Assembly (NCBI GenBank): GCA_024195585.1 | Contig: SWBL01000041.1 | Coordinates: forward strand, 124,001 to 188,000 | Source: Aureobasidium sp. EXF-3400 | Lineage: Eukaryota > Ascomycota > Dothideomycetes > Dothideales > Saccotheciaceae | DNA length: 64,000 bases | Direction: 5' to 3' | Made by a program: the position numbers and the translations under genes | Shown: in pieces, positions 35,836-45,783 of the stretch | Numbering within the stretch: the stretch's first letter is position 1 | Layout: each line of letters starts with the position of its first letter | Notes under the pieces: model-generated | Databases searched by the model: none | What the model saw: the letters and a program-made list of their open reading frames with translations, nothing else | What the model was told of the DNA's origin: nothing

Positions 35836-36988
35836 ATGGACTCCCTCCACAACATGCCTCCCAAGGCCCCTTCAACCAGACTCAACATCGCTGTAGTCGG
35901 TCTGGGTAGAATGGGCAAGCGCCACGCAAAGACATTGCTCTACCGTGTTCCTCACGCCACCCTCATTGCTGTCTGCTCAAACGACGAGACTGAGTTGGAA
36001 TGGGCACGCGAGTTCTTCAAGGACAGCAACATCGAAGTCTTTTCCTCCTTTGACGATATGCTTCGGAAGGATGGGTTGCAAGCTGTCTGGGTATCTACGA
36101 GTACTAATGTTCATGCTTCTATGACCACTGCTTGTATTAACAAGGGTCTTCATGTGTTGTGCGAGAAGCCTGTCTCCCAAGACTTGGAAGAGGTATGTTC
36201 TTTGCCCTATTACTGCCATCATCTTGACTGCCCAAAGTGCCGAGACTGATCAAAGATGTTTCTAGGCCCGCGCCGTCTGCGCCCTTGCCAAACAAAACCC
36301 GCACCTCAAAGTAATGGCAGGTTACTCTCGGCGCTTCGACTCTTCCTACCGCGCCGCCAAACTCCAGATCGACAAAGGCGATATCGGCAAGCCATTCCTC
36401 GTGCGCTCCCAAACCACCGATCTGCTCGACACGACCGGGTTCTTCGTTCGCTATGCAGCCAAGAACGGAGGCATTTTCTACGACTGCGCAATCCACGATA
36501 TCGATTTGACGCTTTGGTTACTGGGTGATGTAAAGCCTAAGGCTTGTTGGGCTGTAGGCACCATCACGCATCATCCAGAGTTGAAAGAGTTGAATGATGT
36601 AGACAATGGAGTGGGTGTTGTCGAGTATGAAGGTGGATGCATTGGGTATTATTATGTGAGTAGGACACAGGCACACGGTCATGATGTGTGCACTGAGGTC
36701 ACTGGCTCGGCTGGAAAGCTTTCTGTCAACGTCCATCCTCGCAGTAATGCTGTAGAGCTTGCTTCTTCGGGAGGCATATCTCACACTGTGCAGCCTGAGT
36801 ATTGGGAGAGGTTCGAGGACGCTTTCGCTACAGAGGCTATAGAGTTTTGCGAAAGCATCCTAGAGGACAAACCTGTTCCTGTAGCATTGGATGTTGGTAT
36901 CCAGAGTTTGGAGATCGGATTGGCACTGCAGAATGCTTTGCTGAGCGGTCAAGTCCAAAGATTTGATCAGGACGGACACAGAGTTTGA
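35836..36988 (+). CDS. Gfo/Idh/MocA-family NAD(P)-dependent oxidoreductase
   Basis: Two exons, 35836-36192 and 36266-36988, with a 73-bp intron; 359 aa, normal for the family. The Rossmann motif VVGLGRMGKRHAKTL sits at about 20-34. The catalytic-region motif CEKPVSQDLEE is at 109-119, directly before the splice to ARAVCALA. The C-terminal domain shows the GYSRRFDSSY and DCAIHDIDLTLWLLGD patterns seen in myo-inositol 2-dehydrogenases and related sugar/polyol oxidoreductases. It probably oxidises an inositol, sugar or sugar-acid hydroxyl in the cytosol. Bacterial levoglucosan dehydrogenases also belong to this family, so the substrate stays open. A second ATG at codon 7 is an alternative start. 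Confidence 0.9.
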
Positions 36989-37065
36989 TCTGATGGTTCT
37001 TAGAGATCGTCATGTTTACATGCCAGGGATAGCATCAGAAATCTGATCGTTTGCATTACGCTTGA

Positions 37066-38694
37066 TTACAAACCACCAAAGCTGCCTCTGCTTCTGCCAT
37101 CCCTGATTCTTGCAAGACAGTACCAAAGACAACTAAGGATACAAAGACCAGCCCCAACCCAGCTATGCGCAGGCATCCTGAATTTGCTCAACACTACAAT
37201 CTGGAAGACACTTCTTGCCAGCGAGACAAAGTTGGCTGACAGAGGAGATGTGGCCTTCACCAGAAGCAAGAACGAAGAGAAGACGCCGAAGCCACCAAGC
37301 GATGCGCAGGACATGAGGAACCAGAACCAGGGTACGTCCAAGAAGTAGCAGTTACGGTTTATCTGCTTGAGCTCACCAGAGATGAGGACAAACGGAACAA
37401 GCATGGCTATTGTGAGTGAAGATGTGTAGTGTAAGACTCTCCAGTATGCGCGTGTTTCTTCTTTCGTGCCTGTGCTGACGGTTTGGGTGTGCGAGTCTGT
37501 GGCACTCAGTAAATCGCCTTGCGGCACCAGGTCAGAAACTAGTTGGCGGTATCCACGAAGAAGAAGAATCGGGTATAAAGCGACGAATATCGAACTGAAA
37601 ACACCAGCAACTACTGACTCCCAAGGATCGCGTTCTCCAGACCGGATACTAGTCATGAGTAGGTTCATTGTCGCGATGATGGCAGCTGACATAGTCTGAA
37701 TTGAGTGTTGCTGGCGAAGTAAGACAGCAGTGAGTATGAGAGTCAAGGGGATTATGGCAATCCTCGAGATCATGTACATTGGCATGACAGCATAGGCAAA
37801 GGAGATGTTTGACAGAACGGTCTTTCCGAGAAAGACAACAGCGGCAGGAAAGACGTGCTTGGCCGTGTTACGCTGATACTCGAAGAGACCACCTCCTGCG
37901 ATGCCTCCTGAGCCGTGCAAGAACCAGTGGGAGATGTTTGAAAAGACAGATTTGGTTTTTAGACCTCCAGTATATCTTGTAGGCCTATTTCCTTTATTGT
38001 AAGCTTGAGATGGAGCGACCATGTGACCAAGGCCGATGGTTCGTAGAGGTCCAGCCAGGCCTCGGGTCAAAGCAGCAAAGCCGAGCAGAAAGAGATGAGT
38101 TATACAGAGTTGCAACAGCGTCAGTGTAAGTGGATAAGGGAACTTGTAAGTGCCCGTCCAGAGTATGAATCTGTTCATGAGCAGTGTGCCGAATTGGCAT
38201 CCGCCGACCCAAAAGACTAGGAAAGCCAGGTAGATGCGCCAACCAACAGTTGTGCCAAACAGAAATTGGCCAATTCCACCTTTCTGGAATATGCGTTTTG
38301 CGCTGCTACGCTCACTAGCGACATTGTCCTTTGCGACCAAGTGTCCGGTCTGAGACATGATGCGCAACTCATATTCCTCATCGTCTTCAGATTGTGCAAC
38401 ACTCTGAGCTCTTGCGAATGGTGACGGGGATCGTGAGACGTTGACCAGTGGATCCTTGGGGCTTGATAACAATTCGGAAGCGTTCGGGTGTGCACCGATG
38501 TCTGAGGCAGTAGGTGCTTCGTTCATGATAGTTGGTAGAGGTGGTGGGTCAGGGGTATGGCGTTGGGCTTCGGTATCGGAGTCCAGGGACAGGCTTCTTC
38601 GGCGCGTTGCATGGGTGGAACTGCTATAGGTGCCGAGAAGCGATGATGCTGGCTTGAAGAAGCTATTGGATGCGAATGGGTTTGGGCGGTTCAT
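37066..38694 (-). CDS. Nucleotide-sugar/triose-phosphate-type transporter (DMT superfamily)
   Basis: Single exon, 542 aa. A Ser/Pro-rich cytosolic N-terminus of about 140 residues is followed by roughly ten hydrophobic segments. Conserved pieces include YPLTLTLLQLCITHLFLLG, FLGKTVLSNISFAYAVMPMYMISRIAIIPLTLILT, and near the end LLLVKATSPLSANFVSLARSVFQIVVLS. These match the SLC35/TPT group of Golgi or ER nucleotide-sugar carriers. The third piece is the region where GDP-mannose transporters carry their GALNK-type motif, which is not seen here, so the substrate is uncertain. It is convergent with the dehydrogenase gene, only 77 bp apart. Confidence 0.85.
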   Translation of the reverse strand: MNRPNPFASNSFFKPASSLLGTYSSSTHATRRRSLSLDSDTEAQRHTPDPPPLPTIMNEAPTASDIGAHPNASELLSSPKDPLVNVSRSPSPFARAQSVAQSEDDEEYELRIMSQTGHLVAKDNVASERSSAKRIFQKGGIGQFLFGTTVGWRIYLAFLVFWVGGCQFGTLLMNRFILWTGTYKFPYPLTLTLLQLCITHLFLLGFAALTRGLAGPLRTIGLGHMVAPSQAYNKGNRPTRYTGGLKTKSVFSNISHWFLHGSGGIAGGGLFEYQRNTAKHVFPAAVVFLGKTVLSNISFAYAVMPMYMISRIAIIPLTLILTAVLLRQQHSIQTMSAAIIATMNLLMTSIRSGERDPWESVVAGVFSSIFVALYPILLLRGYRQLVSDLVPQGDLLSATDSHTQTVSTGTKEETRAYWRVLHYTSSLTIAMLVPFVLISGELKQINRNCYFLDVPWFWFLMSCASLGGFGVFSSFLLLVKATSPLSANFVSLARSVFQIVVLSKFRMPAHSWVGAGLCILSCLWYCLARIRDGRSRGSFGGL

Positions 38695-39153
38695 CGGGCT
38701 ACAGAGTGTTTTGGCGATTTCGCTCGTGTTTACCCGGCGGTAGGACTGGCTGACGACGCTCTTGACGTACGAGGTAGCTTAGGAACTTAAATGTTTACTG
38801 ATGCACGAGATGGCTCAGACGGCTTATTCGGAGAAAATCAATTGTATTGAAGCATTGCTAGAGGAGAAAGGACTCCCTGACCAATTGGTATAGCTCATGA
38901 CATGGCAATTTAATTTCGCAAATCAAGAGCCTCATGCCTTGACAGCTCCGCGCTCTGTCGGCAACAAGATCTCTTGGCCGTTGTCAGGGTCCACGTGCTT
39001 ACTGAAAGTGGAATCTGCTAACTCCGACGTGCCTTCCTTCACCACATCCTCTATCCGACTAATTATCGCAGAACGGCAACTCGACTTATCGCGACTTCGT
39101 TCTCATCGCTACTTCTCTGCAGTGTCGTGTTCTGCTTGGTTTTCCGAAAAAGC
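38695..39153. promoter_or_regulatory. Divergent transporter/regulator promoter
   Basis: A 459-bp interval between two outward-facing genes. No specific motif is recognised. Confidence 0.45.
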
Positions 39154-41332
39154 ATGGCTGATCTCTCAAACTTCACATCTGTCTTCCCTTCCAACATCAA
39201 TAAAAATCGCGTCGCAAAACGAAACCGCCTACCTCTGTCCTGCTCGACTTGTCGTGATAGGAAACTCAAATGCGATCGCCAGCAACCATGCAGTACTTGT
39301 GTCAAACGAGGCGCTTCTTCTACTTGCCTATACACCTCGGCCCCCACTAACAAAGACCTGAGGCCTCGCTCCCTCAACAATGATGCTGCTACTATGCGTT
39401 TACAGAAACTTGAAGATATGGTAAATGGTCTGATGCATGCTGCCCCTATGAGCACTTTTGTTGCTACACCTCCAAGTTCCACCACCTCTCCTCGGGTCGA
39501 TGCTCTTGCATATTCTGAACTGTCTGCTGGTGGCCATCTAAGTCAACAAGGAAATCGAGTCAACTACATTGGTGGAACCCACTGGGCCTCCATTCTAGAA
39601 AGCATTCATGAAATTCGCTCCGTCATGGACTCCGAATTGGAGCCAACACAACCAACACAACCAGCACAGTCAATACAACAAGCAGACCCCTTGTTTGGCC
39701 AGGAAGCACTCCTAACCATGGACCAAGTCCTTGCTGCACTTCCAGAACGCCACAGAGTCGATAATCTTGTCGCATCGTATTTCAAAGAGAATATCCTGTC
39801 TCTGGCTTTTATACACAGTGGAAAATTCCGAAGGGAATATGAGGCTTTCTGGAAAGATCCCTCTTCAACAAGCTTCTGTTGGTTGAGTATACTGTTTTCT
39901 ATCATATTTATGGCAGGGAAACTTGCCAGCACAAGAGGTGACTCTGCGCTCAATGAGCCGTGCAATACCAGAATGGCCGGATCTTTGCGAATGGCTGCGA
40001 AATGTCTCGTCACTGGTCAATACCTCAAAGCTCAGCCATACGCTGTCGAAGCACTACTGTTCCATTTTCATTGCATTTATGCTCTCCATGCAGACCCCGA
40101 AATTCAACCGTGGCCAATTCTCACCATGGCAACAAGACTTGCACAGAAGATGGGTTATCACCGCGACCCCAAACATCTATCATCAAAGCTTTCTCCATTC
40201 GAAGGCGAGATGCGACGTCGAGCGTGGTACTATATCGAGATATTTGATATCACTATGTCAGCCAATCAGGGTGTCCCTGCCATGATCAACGAAGATGAAT
40301 GCGATTGTCAATTTCCCATCAATCTGCTGGACGAGGATTTTGATGAAAACAGTACTGTTCTACCGCTTCCTCGACTCGATACGACCCACATTCCAATGCT
40401 ATTTTTCACAGCCAAGGCAAAAGCCTTACGTCTTTTGCGCCCTATCATCCGACATGCGTTGTCTAACCGAAGATATGACTTTGAAGAGACCAAAAATCTC
40501 CACGAGAGCCTTGAAAGAAGCCATCAGAACGTCCCGCCATCTTTGCGTATCCGTACTATTGCAGAGACAAGTTTTGTTGATCAAGACTATCTAATTATGC
40601 AACGATTCATGCTTGAGCTACAGTATCTCAAGGGATTGTGCATTCTTCATAGACCTTTTTTGAGCTGCAGAAAAGACGATCCCGCCTCTAAAAAATCAAG
40701 AGAGATCTGTGTGAATTCTGCACTGAGACAAATCGATCTTCAAAATGATTATTTTGAAGCTCTGCAACCACAAGGAAGATTGTATCAAAGCAGATGGATG
40801 TTCACCAACATCACTCTTCACGAGCAGTTTGCAGCAGCAATGATAATTTGTCTGGATCTGAACGAATCCACAGATCAGAGGTAAGCATGTCGCAAGAGAT
40901 TATGACTAGGTATCGACTAATTCATGTGAAGCGCCGAACTGAGAGCACGCAAATTGGGGGCACTTCGAAAGGCTCAGCACTTTTGGTCTACCAAAAAGCC
41001 TACCTATCGAGATGCTGTCCGCGCAAGCCATGTCTTGGGTGTCATGCTAGCAAAATTGACCCATGACTCTTCATTGACTGATGGAGTTGGTGCTACCGCG
41101 ACAGATAATGCTCTTGTACCTCAACAAGAGATTACACCGCCGTACGATGCTTCCCATGATATGATAGATATCACATCCTTGGAGAACCTATTTGATAATC
41201 CTGACACTTTAAACTGGGTATGTGTCATTTCCGAGATGAAATGGACCAACGCTGATGTATAGGCAGAACGACATTGACAGCTATCTGGTCGACTACAGTG
41301 GCATTGAAATGCCAGGCGGCAGTGTAGCATAA
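39154..41332 (+). CDS. Zn2Cys6 transcription factor, Fungal_trans type
   Basis: Three exons: 39154-40880, 40932-41217 and 41267-41332; introns of 51 and 49 bp; 692 aa. The zinc cluster has Cys 30, 33, 40, 46, 49 and 58 (LSCSTCRDRKLKCDRQQPCSTC). The central regulatory domain has the classic pattern ALLFHFHCIYALHADPEIQPWPILTMATRLAQKMGYHRDP and EMRRRAWYYIEIFDITMSANQG. The last splice, fixed by frame, replaces an early stop with NDIDSYLVDYSGIEMPGGSVA. The frame is open 27 bp upstream of the ATG, but with a GTG only. It is tandem with, and 179 bp upstream of, another Zn2Cys6 gene. They differ in spacing and sequence, so they are not recent duplicates. Target unknown. Confidence 0.9.
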
Positions 41333-41511
41333 GGCTGACGTTGGAAAAGAAGCTACCTAGTCGAGAGGATCATGATGCTGCCACAGTGACATGATTCGTT
41401 TCAGAATGTGATCATGATGACGCACATCACGCCAAGATATTGGTAAGCGTCCGAGGGTCCAAGCTCGATCTTTCTACTCACAACAACGATGCACATCTCG
41501 ACCAGTTTGCA

Positions 41512-43290
41512 ATGAGTCAGACTGAAGTTCCTCAGAGACCGAAAAAGCTGCGGCGAAATCGACGTGCCTGTGATCAGTGCAGTGCTCGTAGTGTCAAATG
41601 CCGACCGACTGATGGAGAGCTGGGCCAGTGTCAGAACTGTATTGATTATGGCGAGACCTGCACTTCCCTCCGCCCTATGGCAAGGCGCGGCCCCAAGCCG
41701 CGATCAGCCAGGTCTACAACAAGCCAACCGAGAACCGATACCCAAGATGTGACTTCCAGCCGCGACCCAGCACAAGCTCAGGTATCACCCGCTAGTCAGG
41801 AAACTACGCTTGACACTTCCACATGGAAGCCGAGGATGATGCCACCGCAAGCGATCGTGATGGATCTGACTGAAATTTACTTCGAGGTCGTGTATCCCGT
41901 CTTTCCTTACTTCCACCGACCTACCTTGTTGCGAAGGGTTTCCAGAGGGGAGTATGCTACAAACCGACCGCTTTTTGCTTCCGTTCTGGCAATGTGTGCG
42001 CTCTCATCGGCTCGTGTCCGTGATGGTGCGCTGTACACTGGTAAATGGGATGCGAATTCACTTAAGAGCCCCTCCTCTGAAGAGCTGTTCCAAGCTGCTA
42101 GACAGGCTATCCCTCCCGATGCCGCATTATCGCAGGATTTTGATTACATGCGAGCTTATGCTTTACTCGCCATTACCTCAATACAATACGGAGACACCCC
42201 TCGGATGAACTACTATCTCGGTCTCTACCACAGCTTCGTTGCTGTAGGCATGTTGCAGGACGAGAACAACTGGCCTGCCGGACTCGGACATGTCGAGATC
42301 GAGGAGCGGAGAAGACTCTTTTGGTCTATGTATACGTTGGACATCTTCTCTTCCATCATCTGGGGCGGTTTCGCCAGAAGCAGAGAAGCTTGCTTCAACG
42401 TCTGTTATCCGGCCGAATGCGACGACGAGTATTTCAGCGACTCGAATCCCGTAACAACAGCGAATTATACCGCTCCCAGTTGGGTGAAAGGATGGAACTT
42501 CGTCACAGATTTATACCGCATACTTGAACATGCAGTTGATCGTCTTGGTAATCTACGAAACCCGGTGCAGCGCACACCCTCCGTCATGAGCTACATAGAC
42601 CAGGGCAGCCCTCGGCAATCATCAGTCCTTACAAACATTATGACGCTCTACGAACAATTACCACCTATCTTCAAAACGACCCAACCACTGACCGGCAGAC
42701 TCGAGAAGGATCTCTTCGGCTTTCAAGCTGCGAATATTGCCGCCTCGCTGCAGCTCGTTCGCATGGTTCTCTTCACCACTACTGAGAACTCGACTGTGGA
42801 CCAAAAATGCCAAATTGCGAGCGAAGTCATCAATGGATTCGCCAGCGTTCCTGGGGCATACCTTCGCGCTATCAGCTCACCTCTCTTCCATCACTTAGCT
42901 GGTATCGGGAGTATCATGGGCTCGGCCTTTGAGAACGGCCTTACCGAGTCATCATATCGACGCGTGCGATCAGTATTGCTGGATCTCGCAAATCTGCTGG
43001 CGAATTTAGAAGTCGACTTGTACTGCGCCGCAGGAACCAGCGACAAATTACGAGCTCAAGTTTCAAGAATCGACGAGTTCATGAAGATACAAAGGTCTGT
43101 GGATGCGGGTGGGTCGTCGGCTGGAGGATTAACACCGTGGACAACGCATGCATCCAATCCCGAGTTGTTGTCGCCTGGAGGCCTGCATCCTGCACAGCAG
43201 CAACTCGCCGCCATGTCTGAAAATTCACCACAGATACATTTTCCGGCAGAGCTTTTCGAAAATTGGTCTTGGGCGTTTGATTTCAACTAA
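41512..43290 (+). CDS. Zn2Cys6 transcription factor, candidate sugar-pathway regulator
   Basis: Single exon, 592 aa from the ATG at 41512; the frame is open upstream to 41440 but without ATG. Zinc-cluster Cys are at 20, 23, 30, 40, 43 and 50 (RRACDQCSARSVKC ... CQNCIDYGETC), followed by RPMARRGPKPR. The form ACDQC-x-RSVKC with a following RRGxKPR tail is typical of fungal sugar-responsive regulators. The Fungal_trans domain shows YFEVVYPVFPYFHRPTLLRRV and EERRRLFWSMYTLDIFSSIIWG. It is tail-to-tail with the MFS sugar transporter, 137 bp apart, and two genes from the AnmK/levoglucosan-type kinase. It is therefore the best candidate for their regulator; this rests on position only. Confidence 0.88.
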   Translation: MSQTEVPQRPKKLRRNRRACDQCSARSVKCRPTDGELGQCQNCIDYGETCTSLRPMARRGPKPRSARSTTSQPRTDTQDVTSSRDPAQAQVSPASQETTLDTSTWKPRMMPPQAIVMDLTEIYFEVVYPVFPYFHRPTLLRRVSRGEYATNRPLFASVLAMCALSSARVRDGALYTGKWDANSLKSPSSEELFQAARQAIPPDAALSQDFDYMRAYALLAITSIQYGDTPRMNYYLGLYHSFVAVGMLQDENNWPAGLGHVEIEERRRLFWSMYTLDIFSSIIWGGFARSREACFNVCYPAECDDEYFSDSNPVTTANYTAPSWVKGWNFVTDLYRILEHAVDRLGNLRNPVQRTPSVMSYIDQGSPRQSSVLTNIMTLYEQLPPIFKTTQPLTGRLEKDLFGFQAANIAASLQLVRMVLFTTTENSTVDQKCQIASEVINGFASVPGAYLRAISSPLFHHLAGIGSIMGSAFENGLTESSYRRVRSVLLDLANLLANLEVDLYCAAGTSDKLRAQVSRIDEFMKIQRSVDAGGSSAGGLTPWTTHASNPELLSPGGLHPAQQQLAAMSENSPQIHFPAELFENWSWAFDFN

Positions 43291-43427
43291 GCATATATTC
43301 TCTGCATGAACAAACATATTTGACTTGAGTTTCTGGAAACTACTGCTTCTTCTCTCTCCCCCTCCCTACAAAAGAATATTTAAGAAACAGATCTGTAGAT
43401 TTGTTCTTTGGCTGATGTTGTCCTGTT

Positions 43428-45466
43428 TCATACATGAGTCAATTCGTCGTGCACACACTCGAGCTGCTTTTCCTTTGACAACCTTTCATCTTCCATTCCT
43501 GGCTTGGTGGTGGCGAACAGGTCCTTGTTCTCAGCGTAGGCCTTCTCCATCTGCCAGTAGAAGGGCGAGGTGGTGAACATGGCTTCGATGGATTCGAGAG
43601 AGCGATTGGAGGTTTCGGGGTACACTAGGTAGACGATACCGATCCAGATGAAGTTTAATCCGGCAAAAAGGAAGTAAGTGCGACTCTGTTGTGGAAAAAC
43701 TTTGTTAGTAACCTTCTCAAAAGGAAAAAGGCAAATAGTGATGTGTGGATAAAAGCATACCTGGATGTTTTCAAACATGATTGGGTTGACGAGAACGGTC
43801 CAGCCGACACCGATGGCCCAGCCAGTGATACCGAATCCGTTTCCTTGTGCGCGCATTCTGCTAGGGAAGATCTCGGTGGGGATCAAAAAGGCGACGGTGC
43901 CCCAGGTAGATGCGTAGACGAGATTAAAGAGGAACAACATGGTGACTGCAGCAGGAGCGATGCTAGCTGCCTTGGCGGGGTCATGACGAGAGGCTTCGTA
44001 AAGGGCGGCGGCCTGTGATGAAAGATTAGTCGGTTACGAAACAAAAATGTTGGAAGGAAGAAGGTTACTTACGATTAGGTTGACAGCGAACAAGCCAGCA
44101 GCTCCCCACATCAGACACTTGCGTCTTCCGATTCTGTCGACGATTTGGGCAGAGATGATGGTTCCGATGATACCGATGGTGTTGAGACCGCCAGCAAGTC
44201 CGTTCTGCTTGATCTGACTGTAGCCGGCCTGGCGCAGCAGAACTGGACTGTAGGCGGTGACAGCGGTGATACCAGTCCAAGATGCCATGATCTGCAGCCA
44301 AATGCAAAGCCAAGCTCTGCGACCCAAGTGAGCTCCCTGGCTTTTGTCAAGACCAAACATGATCTTGATGAACTCGATGGGAGAAGCAGGCTTGGTATCC
44401 TCAGCCATGGCGATAATCTCGTTGAACTCCTGCTCAACGGCTTCAGGGTTGGAAGAACCGCGGACGGAGTAGAGGACTTCGCGGGCTTCTTCGTTTCTGC
44501 CTACGGAGGCGAGGTAGCGAGGAGAGTCGGGCAGGAACTTGATACCGGCGAGGAGGAGCAGAGCAGGGAGACATTGGAAAGCGAGGAGGAAGCGCCAGCG
44601 CAGAGCAGAGTATCCGTGGTTGACGAAGGAAAGACCAAAGTCGAGCCAGTAGGCGACAGAGATACCGAGATAGTTGGCGATGAAAACGTAACCCAGGAAG
44701 CCACCACGGTGTTCTGCGCTGGAGACTTCGGAGACGAGGACGGGTGTGATACCAGTGAGAGCTGTTGATGGAGTGGGTGGTTAGAGACGTGTTGTGGCTA
44801 GCAATGAAAGGAGTTATAGGCTTACCTCCTGTGCCGAGACCTGTGACAACACGGGCAACGAGGATGAAATCAGCACTCTGGGTAGCAGCTTGCAGAGCAC
44901 CTCCAATGAGAGCGAACACAGCAGCCCAGAAGAGACCATTGATTCTTCCGATACGATCGGCTGCCCATCCACCAACGAAACAACCAACGATGGCACCGAG
45001 ATAGTACTGCAAATTCAGATCAGTTTACGGCTCTTCCCTCAGTCAGGGGGTTCAGGGTTCGACTTACGATACTAACGATGCCTCCCTGCTTGGTGGTGTT
45101 GGTCACGGTACCATCAGGAAGACCGATTTTCACTTCAGTGACATAGTTTGGCGAAGCATTGACACCGCCCATAACACCCTGATCATATCCTTCGAAGAAG
45201 ATTGAGATCAAAGCAAATGTCTGAATGGCGACGTTGAGTTGAGTAGGCGAGAGCCTCTTCCATGCAGTAGTGAGACCCATGGCTTTGGTAATGGGAATGT
45301 CAATCGAAGGATGAGATGCTGAAGAAGATGATCGACATTGAGAGGTCGTCGCTGAAGCCTTTATACCTTCTTCATCGTTATGGCTGTGCCTTGGCTTGTG
45401 GCCTCGATTTGAAACGCATTTTTGAGCAGCTGTGCTACCGGCTTCCGAAGAAGAGCACGAGGACAT
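43428..45466 (-). CDS. MFS sugar transporter
   Basis: Five exons: 45466-45068, 45006-44826, 44761-44073, 44012-43761 and 43685-43428; introns of 61, 64, 60 and 75 bp. The product is 592 aa from the first ATG or 530 aa from Met63 at 45280, which is nearer the family norm. Sugar-porter signatures are present: FFEGYDQGVMGG in TM1, GGWAADRIGRIN after TM2, FLPDSPRYLASVGR after TM6, VDRIGRRKCLMWG in the second half, and PETSNRSLESIEAMF at the end of TM12. It is a 12-TM proton-coupled hexose-type carrier of the plasma membrane. It is divergent from the kinase gene with start codons 317 bp apart, so it probably imports that enzyme's substrate. Confidence 0.93.
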
Positions 45467-45783
45467 GTTCGGGGCCCCGGAAGGCGTTCTTGGTTGCTAA
45501 TCGCCCCAGGATACCACATTGCCGGTGTCGTGGGGATGACGGGTTTGATATTCGTATAATCGCTTAATCGTGTGAGATGAGCGTTCTTGCGGTCTTGCGA
45601 TCAACCTTCCCCACCAGTATCCCTCTATCTTCTGGGCAATGACATTTCGCTAAGTCCGATATGCCGGCAGTCGTCTTCTAGAATGTCTCATGGGAGGTAT
45701 TTATGGGCGGGAGACCCCCCAGTCGGCTTGATTGTGAGCTTCTTCCTCTCCTCTTGTCCTCATACCATCCTACTACAGTCACC
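45467..45783. promoter_or_regulatory. Divergent transporter/kinase promoter with CreA-type motifs
   Basis: A 317-bp interval. I count five SYGGRG (CreA/Mig1-like) hexamers: CCCCGG at 45475-45480, CCCCAG at 45504-45509, GTGGGG at 45530-45535, CCCCAC at 45609-45614 and CCCCAG at 45717-45722; about one is expected by chance. This fits carbon catabolite repression of both genes. Confidence 0.55.

Noticed and set aside
39154..43290. Recent tandem duplication of Zn2Cys6 genes
   Set aside because: The two neighbouring regulators differ in zinc-cluster spacing, intron content and body sequence.
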